30,028 nucleotides of DNA from CAYNDB01 sp964395915 (GTDB taxonomy: Bacteria; Nitrospinota_A; UBA7883; JAJRTC01), in assembly GCA_964395915.1 (NCBI GenBank), contig CAYNDB010000016.1:1-30028 (forward strand). The letters are read 5' to 3'. The notes under the pieces were generated by a model. The model saw nothing but the letters and a program-made list of their open reading frames with translations. It had not been told where the DNA came from and did not search any database. The number at the start of each line of letters is the position of its first letter. The first letter of the stretch is position 1. The translations under genes were made by a program, and so were the position numbers. This document shows positions 15,268 to 22,983 of the stretch, in pieces.

Positions 15268-15444
15268 ATCCTCTGGCATAGGCCTGACGGCGTTTGATTC
15301 GAATCATATATGTATTGAGGGCATCTAACTAGTAGTGGGTTGGGCGCTCCAAAGGGGCGGATTTCGATCATCCCTTACTTTAGATATCAAAATATTGGGA
15401 CACGATAATCGTATGTTCCTGGAAGATTGATAGGAGAACTTTTT
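15268..15444. other. dsrK-dsrL intergenic region with palindromes
   Basis: This 177-base gap contains a 12-bp perfect palindrome TGATTCGAATCA (15295-15306) and an 11-bp dyad ACGAT-A-ATCGT (15402-15412). No terminator or clear promoter is visible. dsrL may be cotranscribed with dsrC-M-K or have its own regulated start. Confidence 0.45.
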
Positions 15445-17088
15445 ATGGTTTTGAAAGTTAAGAAGAAAAAGAAGAAAAAAGGATTTGCCTCCAAGTCCAG
15501 CAGTGGCGGAGGATCGGATCTGCGTCCCAAATATTCCGGTAAAACACCACCATGCCAGACGTCATGTCCAAGCGCGGAGCCGATCAGAACGTATCTGCGC
15601 AACCTCGCTGATGGCGATTCACCAGACGAGGCCTGGTATGGTCTTACAGATAAAAATCCTATTCCGGCGATCATGGGCCGAATATGCCCTCATCCGTGTG
15701 AGGATGGATGTAACAGGCAACATAAAGATGGCTCTGTCGCTATCAACAACGTGGAGCGCTGGATTGGCGACCATGGGATAAAAAATAACCTGAAGCTGAA
15801 AAAACTGACCGAGGAGAGCCATGCGGAGAAAGTTGCTGTTATTGGCGCAGGCCCTGCCGGCATTTCCGCTGCATATCAATTGGCCCGCCGTGGCTATGGG
15901 GTCACCTTGTTCGAACAGTTTGACGAGCCGGGCGGCATGCTCCGCTACGGTATCCCAAGTTATCGTCTTCCGAGGGATATCATCAAGGCGGAGATCGACA
16001 GAATCCTTGACGTTGGTGTTGAGCTTAAAACAAATTGTAAAATCGGCCGCGATATAAGCTGGGACCAGATCAAATCCGACTACAACGCAGTGTTCCTTGG
16101 CATAGGCGCGCATAGCGGCAAGGCGCTCGGCATCCCTGGCGAGGACGCTTCTAATGTATATTCAGGAGCAACCTATCTTAACAAGCTCAACCAGGGCGAA
16201 ACGATTGATATTGGCGATAACGTAGTTGTCATCGGTGGTGGCGACACGGCCATAGATTGTTCGCGAACATCTTGGAGGCTGGGAGCCAACGTAACCCTGG
16301 CGTACCGCCGCACGCGTAACGAAATGCCGGCGATATCTCACGAGATTGATGAAGCTTTAAAAGAAGATATCAAGCTTGAAGAATTAGTCGCTCCGGTGGA
16401 AATCATTTCCAATGGCGACGGCAAGGCGAAAGCGGTCAAAATGATCCGTATGGAGCTTGGCGAGCCGGACGATTCCGGCAGAAGGCGTCCGCAACCTGTT
16501 GAAGGGTCGGAGTTTGAAATGCCTTGCACGGCTGTTATATCCGCCGTGTCGCAGAAGCCGGATTATGAAGGAATGGACCAGTTCTCCAACAAGTGGGGCT
16601 GGATAGACGTTAACGAAAACTTCGAAACGTCCGAGAAAGGCGTGTTTGCCGCTGGCGACGCGGCTAGCGAGCTTGGCCTTGTCACAGAAGCTGTCGGCAA
16701 CGGGCGCAAAGCGGCGATGAATATCATCTCCTATATCCGTGGCGAGGAGTATAAGAAGGAAGATGCTGGCAAGGTCGTCTACCACGATAAAATGATGCTC
16801 GACTGGTATAAGCCGCTGGAACGCAACGAGTTTACGACATTGCCGGTCGAAGAGCGCCGGAGCTGGAAAGAAGTCAACCAGACCTTGACCGACGAGCAGG
16901 CAATAGCCGAAGGTACGCGATGTATGAGCTGCGGAGCATGTTTCGACTGCGAAAACTGCTGGATGTATTGTCAGGATAACGCGGTTATCAAAAATGGCCC
17001 GAAAGACTATGAGTTTAAGTTGGAAAACTGCATCGGATGCAAAAAATGTGCAGAGAACTGCCCTTGTTATTATATTGATATGCTGTAG
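15445..17088 (+). CDS. dsrL: DsrL, iron-sulfur flavoprotein NAD(P)H:DsrAB oxidoreductase
   Basis: The 547-aa protein has the GltD-like layout of DsrL: an N-terminal [4Fe-4S] motif (PCQTSCPSAEPI, then ICPHPCEDGCNRQ), a FAD-binding GAGPAGISAAYQLARRG, a NAD(P)-binding GGGDTAIDCSRTSWRLGAN, a second FAD contact GVFAAGDAA, and a C-terminal two-cluster ferredoxin (CMSCGACFDCENCWMYC, CIGCKKCAENCPC). DsrL couples NAD(P)H/NAD(P)+ to DsrAB in the cytoplasm and is needed for sulfur oxidation in Allochromatium; DsrL-2 types work with reductive DsrAB. The ferredoxin extension and dsr context separate it from the glutamate synthase small subunit. The ATG at 15445 has TAGGAG eight bases upstream. The N-terminus is a lysine run (KKKKKKKG) and Ser/Gly linker. 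A terminator follows. Confidence 0.92.
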   Translation: MVLKVKKKKKKKGFASKSSSGGGSDLRPKYSGKTPPCQTSCPSAEPIRTYLRNLADGDSPDEAWYGLTDKNPIPAIMGRICPHPCEDGCNRQHKDGSVAINNVERWIGDHGIKNNLKLKKLTEESHAEKVAVIGAGPAGISAAYQLARRGYGVTLFEQFDEPGGMLRYGIPSYRLPRDIIKAEIDRILDVGVELKTNCKIGRDISWDQIKSDYNAVFLGIGAHSGKALGIPGEDASNVYSGATYLNKLNQGETIDIGDNVVVIGGGDTAIDCSRTSWRLGANVTLAYRRTRNEMPAISHEIDEALKEDIKLEELVAPVEIISNGDGKAKAVKMIRMELGEPDDSGRRRPQPVEGSEFEMPCTAVISAVSQKPDYEGMDQFSNKWGWIDVNENFETSEKGVFAAGDAASELGLVTEAVGNGRKAAMNIISYIRGEEYKKEDAGKVVYHDKMMLDWYKPLERNEFTTLPVEERRSWKEVNQTLTDEQAIAEGTRCMSCGACFDCENCWMYCQDNAVIKNGPKDYEFKLENCIGCKKCAENCPCYYIDML

Positions 17089-17113
17089 CCGTTACAGTAT
17101 TTACGCATATACG

Positions 17114-17144
17114 ACACCCGGTCGGTTCTGGCCGGGTGTTTTTT
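17114..17144 (+). terminator. Intrinsic terminator after dsrL
   Basis: ACACCCGG (17114-17121) pairs with CCGGGTGT (17132-17139), with a ten-base loop and a run of T residues to 17144. It ends the dsrC-M-K-L transcription unit. Confidence 0.88.
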
Positions 17145-17169
17145 ATTTAGCCTGCTAACAATTTACCTG

Positions 17170-17197
17170 TTGAATTTATCAAGCAAACAAATATAAT
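17170..17197 (+). promoter_or_regulatory. Sigma70-type promoter for the FAD oxidoreductase gene
   Basis: TTGAAT (17170-17175), a 16-base spacer and a consensus TATAAT (17192-17197) lie just after the dsrL terminator and about 50 bases before the next start codon. Start of transcription would be near 17204. Confidence 0.6.
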
Positions 17198-17211
17198 CAT
17201 ATCTGTTTAGT

Positions 17212-17239
17212 GATAATGAGAATGATAACCAATATTATC
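17212..17239 (+). promoter_or_regulatory. Fur-like operator overlapping the transcription start region
   Basis: GATAAT-GAGAAT-GATAAC (17212-17229) is followed by ATTATC (17234-17239). Three direct hexamers and one inverted hexamer resemble the classical Fur-box array of GATAAT units. It lies just downstream of the predicted start point, where a repressor would block transcription. This is a pattern match; the regulator could be another Fur-family protein. Confidence 0.4.
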
Positions 17240-17249
17240 GTGTCGAATT

Positions 17250-18683
17250 GTGGAATTTGAAAAGAAAAAGAAAAATGTAGTCATTTTAGGCGCAGGGCTG
17301 GCTGGTCTATCCGCCGCATGGAAACTTTCGAAGCTTACTGATCGAAATATCATCGTCCTTGAAAAAGACGCGCATGTAGGAGGGTTGGCGTCGACAGTTA
17401 ACTTTGATGGCTGGCGGATGGATTTAGGATCGCACAGGATACATCCCCAATATTTTCCTGAAATACTAACTCTTATACGAGAGTTGATTGGCCAAGACCT
17501 TATTACAAAACCTCGCAAAGGCCGTCTCATTCTTAAAGGCAAACTCGTTGAATATCCGCCATCGTTCGGCGAGCTTTTAAAGGCTGTTGGCCCGTACGAT
17601 TTTTTGCGTTGCGCCTTTTCTTTTATCGGTCGCCGCAAAAATTTTCTTAAAAGTGAAACAAACGGCGCTCATCGGGATTACGAAAGTTTTCTGCTTTCCA
17701 AGGCTGGTAAGGGAGCCTACGATCTGTTTTATGCGCCCTATGCCAGAAAAGTCTACGGTATAAATCCAGACAAGTTATCCTCGCAAGCGGCGAAACAGAG
17801 AATCACGTCACGAAAACCACAAGCCGCCGCCATAAATATCGCCGCTGGAACGTTGTTAGGCAAAGCGAATTACTATCACTATCCGCCGGAAGGATTCGGA
17901 AGTATCGCGGACTCACTCTATAGAGAGGCCACAAGCGGAGGCGTGCAGGTTATAAGGGAAGCTCTGGTCAAAGAGGTCCTGACATCAGGCAGAGCGGTTT
18001 CTGAAATCGTATACGAGTCCGCCGGAGCAATTAAACGAATACCCGTTGAAACCGTTATTTCAACAATGCCGATAAATAACCTGGTAAATATTATTCAGCC
18101 TGGCGCCACTGCGGATGTGGCCAAAGCCGCGGGGGCTCTTAGTTGGCGCGGTGTGCGTCTTCTTCAGGTGGTAGTCGGGAGGGAGAAATGTCTTGAAGGG
18201 GAGACGTACTATCTTCCTGAGGAGCGATATCTGTTTGGCAGGATAAGCGAGCCGATCCAGTTTAGCCGGCGTCTTTCAGGAAAGAAAGGCGCGACATCGC
18301 TCAACATAGAGGTGATCGCGACTCCCGGCGACGCGTTATGGAACATGAGCGATAAAAAGTTTGCCGAACGTGTATTTGATGATATGGAAATTCTTGGAAT
18401 ATGTCGCAGGGAAGAGGTCATTAAAAGCCGCTCCATAAAGCTTCCCAATGTTTATCCTGTATATGATTTGAACTATAAAAAGAACCTTTCCACCATTCTT
18501 GAATGGACTCGATTTATAAAGCAATTATATAGCATCGGGCGGGGCGGGATGTTTTTCCATGGTAACGCCGACCATAGCATTCACCTGGGTTTGCGCGCCG
18601 CGGAAAGTGTTGCGTCAGGAAAGTGGAGCTCCTTTGGGTGTGAGGGAGAAAAACCTGACGAATCTTTTCTGGTTCGTGACTAG
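17250..18683 (+). CDS. FAD-dependent amine-oxidase-fold oxidoreductase (protoporphyrinogen-oxidase-like)
   Basis: The 477-aa protein opens with a dinucleotide-binding motif (VVILGAGLAGLSAAWKLSK) and an acidic strand end (IIVLEKDAHVGGLASTV), the pattern of the flavin amine oxidase/PPO/UDP-galactopyranose-mutase-like group. The C-terminus has the second FAD contact (MFFHGNADHSIHLGLRAAES). Substrate cannot be told from sequence; members of this group act in porphyrin, carotenoid or sugar metabolism. The start is a GTG without a recognisable ribosome site, and no better in-frame start exists. It has its own promoter and a Fur-like box, so iron control is possible. A role in heme or siroheme supply for the dsr proteins would fit but is speculation. 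Confidence 0.7.
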   Translation: MEFEKKKKNVVILGAGLAGLSAAWKLSKLTDRNIIVLEKDAHVGGLASTVNFDGWRMDLGSHRIHPQYFPEILTLIRELIGQDLITKPRKGRLILKGKLVEYPPSFGELLKAVGPYDFLRCAFSFIGRRKNFLKSETNGAHRDYESFLLSKAGKGAYDLFYAPYARKVYGINPDKLSSQAAKQRITSRKPQAAAINIAAGTLLGKANYYHYPPEGFGSIADSLYREATSGGVQVIREALVKEVLTSGRAVSEIVYESAGAIKRIPVETVISTMPINNLVNIIQPGATADVAKAAGALSWRGVRLLQVVVGREKCLEGETYYLPEERYLFGRISEPIQFSRRLSGKKGATSLNIEVIATPGDALWNMSDKKFAERVFDDMEILGICRREEVIKSRSIKLPNVYPVYDLNYKKNLSTILEWTRFIKQLYSIGRGGMFFHGNADHSIHLGLRAAESVASGKWSSFGCEGEKPDESFLVRD

Positions 18684-18892
18684 GTTTTGTATGGTCAGAA
18701 TAGCTTAGAATTACCGCCCGGACGCTAGGCGGGAACACGCTCACCAGCAAAGCGGACAAGGTTGAAAATCTCATCCATTCCGCGCCACAATTAAAAGCTC
18801 CTTACGAATCTTTCATAAATCTATTAAAATATCTTTGTTTACCCATGTCTGTGTTATCCGCCAGACTTTCTTGATATAAGGAGGACTTTACA

Positions 18893-19330
18893 ATGGTTAA
18901 GCTATTCAGAGCCTATTCCATACGTGAAAACTATAAGAACAGGGATGTTGTGGTTGTAGACTGGTTTTGTCATGCAAGGGATGAGCAGGGAGAGCCATAC
19001 GATTTGTATATAACCAACTACCATGAATTGGGCGCCGATGATTTAAACAAGGCCTGCAGACGTATCGACAGTTTTCTTACTGAACCGGAAATAGTTGAGT
19101 TAAAAAGATACATGGATAGAAAATTCGGTTTTGAAGTGCGTATAGATGAGCTTACGATTCCGTTTGAAGATGGTCGTAAAATCCCCAACTTTTCATCGCC
19201 GTCGGCGCCTTCCGACGAAGGGGAATATATAGACCTGAGCGAACACAAGGATTACAATCTCAGCATACCGATACACGGCTATTGTGACTTGAGCGAACCT
19301 CCGAACCTGATCTCCGGTTCCTGGAAATGA
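18893..19330 (+). CDS. Hypothetical 145-aa protein coupled to a lytic transglycosylase
   Basis: AAGGAGG seven to eight bases before the ATG makes this a confident gene. The protein is soluble-looking, with an N-terminal alpha/beta region (VVVVDWFCHARDEQGEPYDL), a helical middle (DSFLTEPEIVELKRYMDRK) and a polar, serine-rich C-terminus. No signal peptide, membrane helix or known motif is seen. The stop codon overlaps the ATG of the next gene (ATGA), so the two are translationally coupled. I do not recognise the family. The coupling suggests a function linked to the transglycosylase or to its regulation. About 200 bases upstream hold only a weak hairpin. Confidence 0.85.
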   Translation: MVKLFRAYSIRENYKNRDVVVVDWFCHARDEQGEPYDLYITNYHELGADDLNKACRRIDSFLTEPEIVELKRYMDRKFGFEVRIDELTIPFEDGRKIPNFSSPSAPSDEGEYIDLSEHKDYNLSIPIHGYCDLSEPPNLISGSWK

Positions 19331-21222
19331 CAAACCTCTTTGCCACTCATATCCGCGTTGCGCTGGCTCTATTCACAATTATTTCCGCGACGGAAGTGGC
19401 AAGCGCGAAGACAGTCATACTTCCTGTAACTCTGGATTATCCAATGCTGAAGGAGCTTATCATAAGCAGATTTTTCACATATCCAGGAAATACAGCCGTG
19501 ACGCTCGATGAAAATGACGGGTGCAGCAAAATTACCCTTTTCGAGCCGGATATCGGCGCGGAAGGCAAGCATATCCGCTTTGGAACCTATATAAACGTGC
19601 GCACCGGAACCTACATTATGGACAATTGCGTTATGCCTGTCGAGTGGGAGGGGTATATAGAGATAGTGCAGCGCCCGAGTTTTGATAGCAACGGGTGGCT
19701 TTTAAAATTCGAAACAATAGACTCTCGCCTGTATGACGTGAACCGGGTTCCGACCACAATTACCGGAATCGTATGGGAGTTGATAAAAACCCATGTACAT
19801 GAATATCTGGATGGAATAGAGGTGGACCTTGCGCCTCCAGTTAAGGGGTTACAAGCTTTTATCCCCCCGCTTTTCCCGCCAGAATTACATGATCGCGCCC
19901 AAAAAATGATGAGCGGCATAAGGGCGGGCGAGGTGCGTATCTATCGAAAAACCGTGACAGCGGAAATAATAGTGGAGGTGGAGGAGAACCCGGAAAAAGA
20001 GCCTGTGTCCCCAGAGAAAGCCTTGTCTGATGATGAAACCGAACAATTTTTGAAAGCGTGGGAAACCTGGGACTCTTTTCTGGTGTTCCAGATAAGTTCT
20101 ATGGGTGGAGAGTTACTTTCGGAAAAAGAGAGCGACACGCTTCTCGATATTTTGCTGGAGACGAGAATCCAGTTTGTAACGGCTCTTGGTCAGAAAAGAG
20201 GTGGAAGTGACTTGATAAGGGAGCAATTTGTGGCGGCGTGGGGAAGCCTGGCGCCGATACTAAGAAAACATTTACACGGCCGCTCATCCGCTTCTCTTTT
20301 AAATTACCTTGCATTTTTCACCGCTTCAGACGCTTTAATGGCGCTGGACAAGCTGGGTCCATCCTTCGGTGTGGAAGTAAGCCATGATGGCCTGTTAAGG
20401 TTGGCCAGGATGTTAAACCGTGGCGAAGTGTTTCCTCTCGTTTACCAACCAGCCATAAACAGGAAGCTGCGAAGAAACCTGGGTCTTGGAAAGCCGTTGA
20501 ATGAAACCAGCTCTTTTGACAGCGGGAAAATTCCCGATGGAACCAACGGAGTCGTAGATAAATGGGCGATAGATTTATTTCAATCATTTTTTATAGGTAC
20601 GGCTTGGGCCAGGAAAGCGCCATCTTTGCAAAGTAAAAATAAATATAGAGGTTGGCTGCCGTCTAAAAAGAACCTTGATTTTTATATGGCGCGGGTTAAA
20701 AGTCTCTTAAACAAATCCGCAAAAAAGGTGTTGGAAAAAAGTTCTCTGGATAAAAAATATCATAAGTTTTTTACTCGTCTCACGCTCGCTTCCGCATGGC
20801 AGGAAAGCTGTTTTCGGCAATTCAAGGTGAAAAGGGGGAAAGTAACCTATTTAAGGTCCTATAACAGATCATCCGTGGGGCTAATGCAGATAAACGAGCG
20901 TGTATGGCGGGGGATTTATAACCGTAATAGCTTGCGGTGGGACATACGCTATAACGTCGCCGCCGGAGTCGAGATTTTGGAACTCTACCTTAATCGTTAC
21001 GCAATCCGAAAAATGAAACGAAAAAAGAGAAAATTTAGTGAAGAGACGTTGGCAAGAGCCGTCTATGCCATGTACAACGGTGGGCCGAGACAGCTATGGA
21101 AATTTTTGAAACGTCAAAAAAGAAAAAAATATTATTTGAGTGACAAGCTTTTCTGGCAAAAATATATATGGGTAAAACAGGGCAGGTGGAACAGAATTAA
21201 CAAGTGTCTTTTGGGACATTAA
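19327..21222 (+). CDS. Exported lytic transglycosylase with large unknown N-terminal region
   Basis: The 631-aa protein has a Sec signal peptide (hydrophobic ALALFTIISA, cleavage expected after ASA near residue 27). About 430 residues of unrecognised sequence follow, then a C-terminal SLT-type lytic transglycosylase domain. The domain is marked by ASAWQESCF with catalytic Glu493, SSVGLMQIN, and AVYAMYNGGP. It should cleave murein glycan strands in the periplasm with formation of 1,6-anhydro ends. The extreme C-terminus is very basic (MKRKKRK, RQKRKKYY), which could help bind murein or nucleic acid. It is coupled to the 145-aa gene, and its stop codon overlaps the stop of the convergent DHH gene. 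Confidence is high for the SLT domain, low for the role of the N-terminal part. Confidence 0.85.
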   Translation: MTNLFATHIRVALALFTIISATEVASAKTVILPVTLDYPMLKELIISRFFTYPGNTAVTLDENDGCSKITLFEPDIGAEGKHIRFGTYINVRTGTYIMDNCVMPVEWEGYIEIVQRPSFDSNGWLLKFETIDSRLYDVNRVPTTITGIVWELIKTHVHEYLDGIEVDLAPPVKGLQAFIPPLFPPELHDRAQKMMSGIRAGEVRIYRKTVTAEIIVEVEENPEKEPVSPEKALSDDETEQFLKAWETWDSFLVFQISSMGGELLSEKESDTLLDILLETRIQFVTALGQKRGGSDLIREQFVAAWGSLAPILRKHLHGRSSASLLNYLAFFTASDALMALDKLGPSFGVEVSHDGLLRLARMLNRGEVFPLVYQPAINRKLRRNLGLGKPLNETSSFDSGKIPDGTNGVVDKWAIDLFQSFFIGTAWARKAPSLQSKNKYRGWLPSKKNLDFYMARVKSLLNKSAKKVLEKSSLDKKYHKFFTRLTLASAWQESCFRQFKVKRGKVTYLRSYNRSSVGLMQINERVWRGIYNRNSLRWDIRYNVAAGVEILELYLNRYAIRKMKRKKRKFSEETLARAVYAMYNGGPRQLWKFLKRQKRKKYYLSDKLFWQKYIWVKQGRWNRINKCLLGH

Positions 21223-22112
21223 GCCTGCCTAGATCTTATTCGTTGAACGATCTTGTTGATAACGCTCTCAGCTTCGTCCAAAGTGACACGGCATGATCCC
21301 GCGCCAATATGCCCACCTCCACCATACTCCGCCATGAGGCTACCGATATTAACGTCGCATGTGCGGTTTAATATACTGTGTCCCACGGCGATGACTACAT
21401 GATTACTGTCATCGGCTAAGAAGACCCGCGCTGAAACGTTGGCTGTAGGGTAGAGAGCGTATACAAGAAATCTGTTACCCGGCGGAGTTGTTTTCAATGA
21501 TCGGAAATCGGTGATCACAACGGTTCCTTCAAGGTAGGAATAGAGTTTTAATGTTTCTTCATATTCCTGCCGCCGCTTGAAATATTCTCTTGATTTGTCG
21601 CGCACATCGTCAAACGCCAGTATTCTCTCCACGGGGTATGCCGAAATCCATTTGACCAGGTTTAAAAAGTAATCGATAGAATTATTAAACCCGGACCTCG
21701 GGTCTACAGTGTTGGCTAGTCTGATCCATCCTTTCGGTCTTAAAATATCGTTGAGGTCGAGGGAAGCTCTATCCACTTTGTCGACAGCCGTAATTAATTC
21801 TGAGTATTTTTTCCACTTCGGCAGATTGTAATATTCGTAGATCAATCTGGCGCATGATGGCGCAAGGCCATAGCTTCCTTTAAACGACTCCGGCCTGTTC
21901 TTACGCTCGCCCTCGGATATGTGGTGGCCAAACCACATACCGCAATCGGGATGGTATGGCAGGTTCGCTATTATATCCTCACTTGTTATATCCACCTCGT
22001 TCGCCTCAATTTTTTTAGGGTGGACGAGCCTGATATCCTTAATATCTTCAGCCTCTTTAAGCAGAACGGAGCAGACAAGACCATCGAAATCATCACGCGT
22101 GACTATTTTCAT
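21219..22112 (-). CDS. DHH/DHHA1-family phosphoesterase-like protein with altered DHH motif
   Basis: The 297-aa protein has motif I as VTRDDFDGLVC, a motif resembling DHH as DCGMWFGHHISEG, and the C-terminal DHHA1 signature GGGGHIGAGSCR. This is the layout of the NrnA/exopolyphosphatase-like branch of the DHH superfamily, which hydrolyses short oligonucleotides, cyclic dinucleotide products, pAp or polyphosphate using Mn. The first Asp of the DHH motif is Gly here (GGC codon), so activity may be changed. It is the last gene of the glcD-like/purE/unknown/DHH minus-strand series, starting 31 bases after the previous stop. Its stop codon shares the bases TTAA with the convergent transglycosylase gene. 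Substrate is not determinable. Confidence 0.82.
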   Translation of the reverse strand: MKIVTRDDFDGLVCSVLLKEAEDIKDIRLVHPKKIEANEVDITSEDIIANLPYHPDCGMWFGHHISEGERKNRPESFKGSYGLAPSCARLIYEYYNLPKWKKYSELITAVDKVDRASLDLNDILRPKGWIRLANTVDPRSGFNNSIDYFLNLVKWISAYPVERILAFDDVRDKSREYFKRRQEYEETLKLYSYLEGTVVITDFRSLKTTPPGNRFLVYALYPTANVSARVFLADDSNHVVIAVGHSILNRTCDVNIGSLMAEYGGGGHIGAGSCRVTLDEAESVINKIVQRIRSRQA

Positions 22113-22143
22113 ATCGTAAACGTCCTATTTTAAGTCAGCATGT

Positions 22144-22470
22144 TTATTCATCAATGTTCTTACAAATAACTTTCACTCTAAAATTTTTTCCATACCGACG
22201 ATATGTTTCAGGTGGTGGTTTTCCTTCCTTGTACAAATCTTTTGGAGTGAAGATTATAGTTTTGCCTGTCGCTGTTTCGACATCCGGTTGGTGTTGGACA
22301 AGAGGAGGGGAAAGGAAAACTTTTGCAAAGAGGTCTCGCCAGGTCCGGTTGTTTTCGTCTGGCAAAAGCTTTGCGCCGTCGTAACGGAATTTTCCGCCAA
22401 TAGCCATAACAGCTTTACCTTCCTGGTTAAATATCGAAAGGTCTACGTAAACCAGTTTCACAGCCACCAA
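22144..22470 (-). CDS. Hypothetical protein of about 108 aa between purE and the DHH gene
   Basis: The frame begins 18 bases after the purE stop. The start is uncertain: TTG at 22470, GTG at 22467 or GTG at 22461 are all possible and no ribosome site decides. The product is a mixed-strand soluble protein (VKLVYVDLSIFNQEGKAVMA near the start; TGKTIIFTPKDLYKEGKPPP in the middle; FRVKVICKNIDE at the end) without signal or membrane segments. I do not recognise a family. Tight spacing with purE upstream and the DHH gene downstream implies cotranscription. Confidence 0.65.
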   Translation of the reverse strand: MVAVKLVYVDLSIFNQEGKAVMAIGGKFRYDGAKLLPDENNRTWRDLFAKVFLSPPLVQHQPDVETATGKTIIFTPKDLYKEGKPPPETYRRYGKNFRVKVICKNIDE

Positions 22471-22488
22471 CTACTTTAACGTATGTTA

Positions 22489-22980
22489 TTAAAGTTTATC
22501 TTTCAATCGCGCGTCCGCCTCTTCAACTGCGGTTGCCATATTTTCTTTATATTTTATAAGAGCCGCCGCCAAAGAGTCGTCCGACAAGGCTAGTATCCTG
22601 GCCGCAAGCAACGCCGCGTTTTTCCCGCCGGCCTTTCCAAGCGAAACTGTCGCCACCGGCACACCGCCAGGCATGTTTACCGTTGAAAGAAGCGAGTCCA
22701 TCCCGCCAAGCGAGCCGCCCGCCACAGGAATGCCGATAACAGGAGCCAAAGTTTCCGAAGCCGCCACTCCCGCAAGGTGCGCGGACAGGCCAGCACAGGC
22801 TATGACAACTTTCATGCCGTCAGATTCCGCCTTTTTTATAAGGCTACGCACCCTCTCGGGCGAGCGATGGGCGGACGCTACATTAATCTCGTAACTTATT
22901 CCCATTTCATTAAATACTTCAATGATCTTGGCTCCCACATCGGCGTCGGAATCGCTACCGAGCAGTATCAGAATATCCAT
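22489..22980 (-). CDS. purE: N5-carboxyaminoimidazole ribonucleotide mutase
   Basis: The 163-aa product is class I PurE, which converts N5-CAIR to CAIR in purine synthesis, working after PurK. Motifs are GSDSD (residues 8-12), ASAHRSPERV, CAGLSAHLAG, and MPGGVPVATVSLGKAG. All are conserved and the length is normal. It begins three bases after the stop of the upstream glcD-like gene, indicating tight cotranscription even though the functions differ. No purK is in the window. The start ATG at 22980 is the only good one. Cytoplasmic, probably octameric as in the family. Confidence 0.97.
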   Translation of the reverse strand: MDILILLGSDSDADVGAKIIEVFNEMGISYEINVASAHRSPERVRSLIKKAESDGMKVVIACAGLSAHLAGVAASETLAPVIGIPVAGGSLGGMDSLLSTVNMPGGVPVATVSLGKAGGKNAALLAARILALSDDSLAAALIKYKENMATAVEEADARLKDKL

Positions 22981-22983
22981 ATG

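Noticed and set aside
15445..17088. Glutamate synthase small subunit (GltD)
   Set aside because: The core is GltD-like, but the C-terminal two-cluster ferredoxin and position after dsrC-M-K identify it as DsrL.
18714..18732. CCGCC/GGCGG hairpin after the FAD oxidoreductase as terminator
   Set aside because: Only five base pairs and no T tract on either strand.
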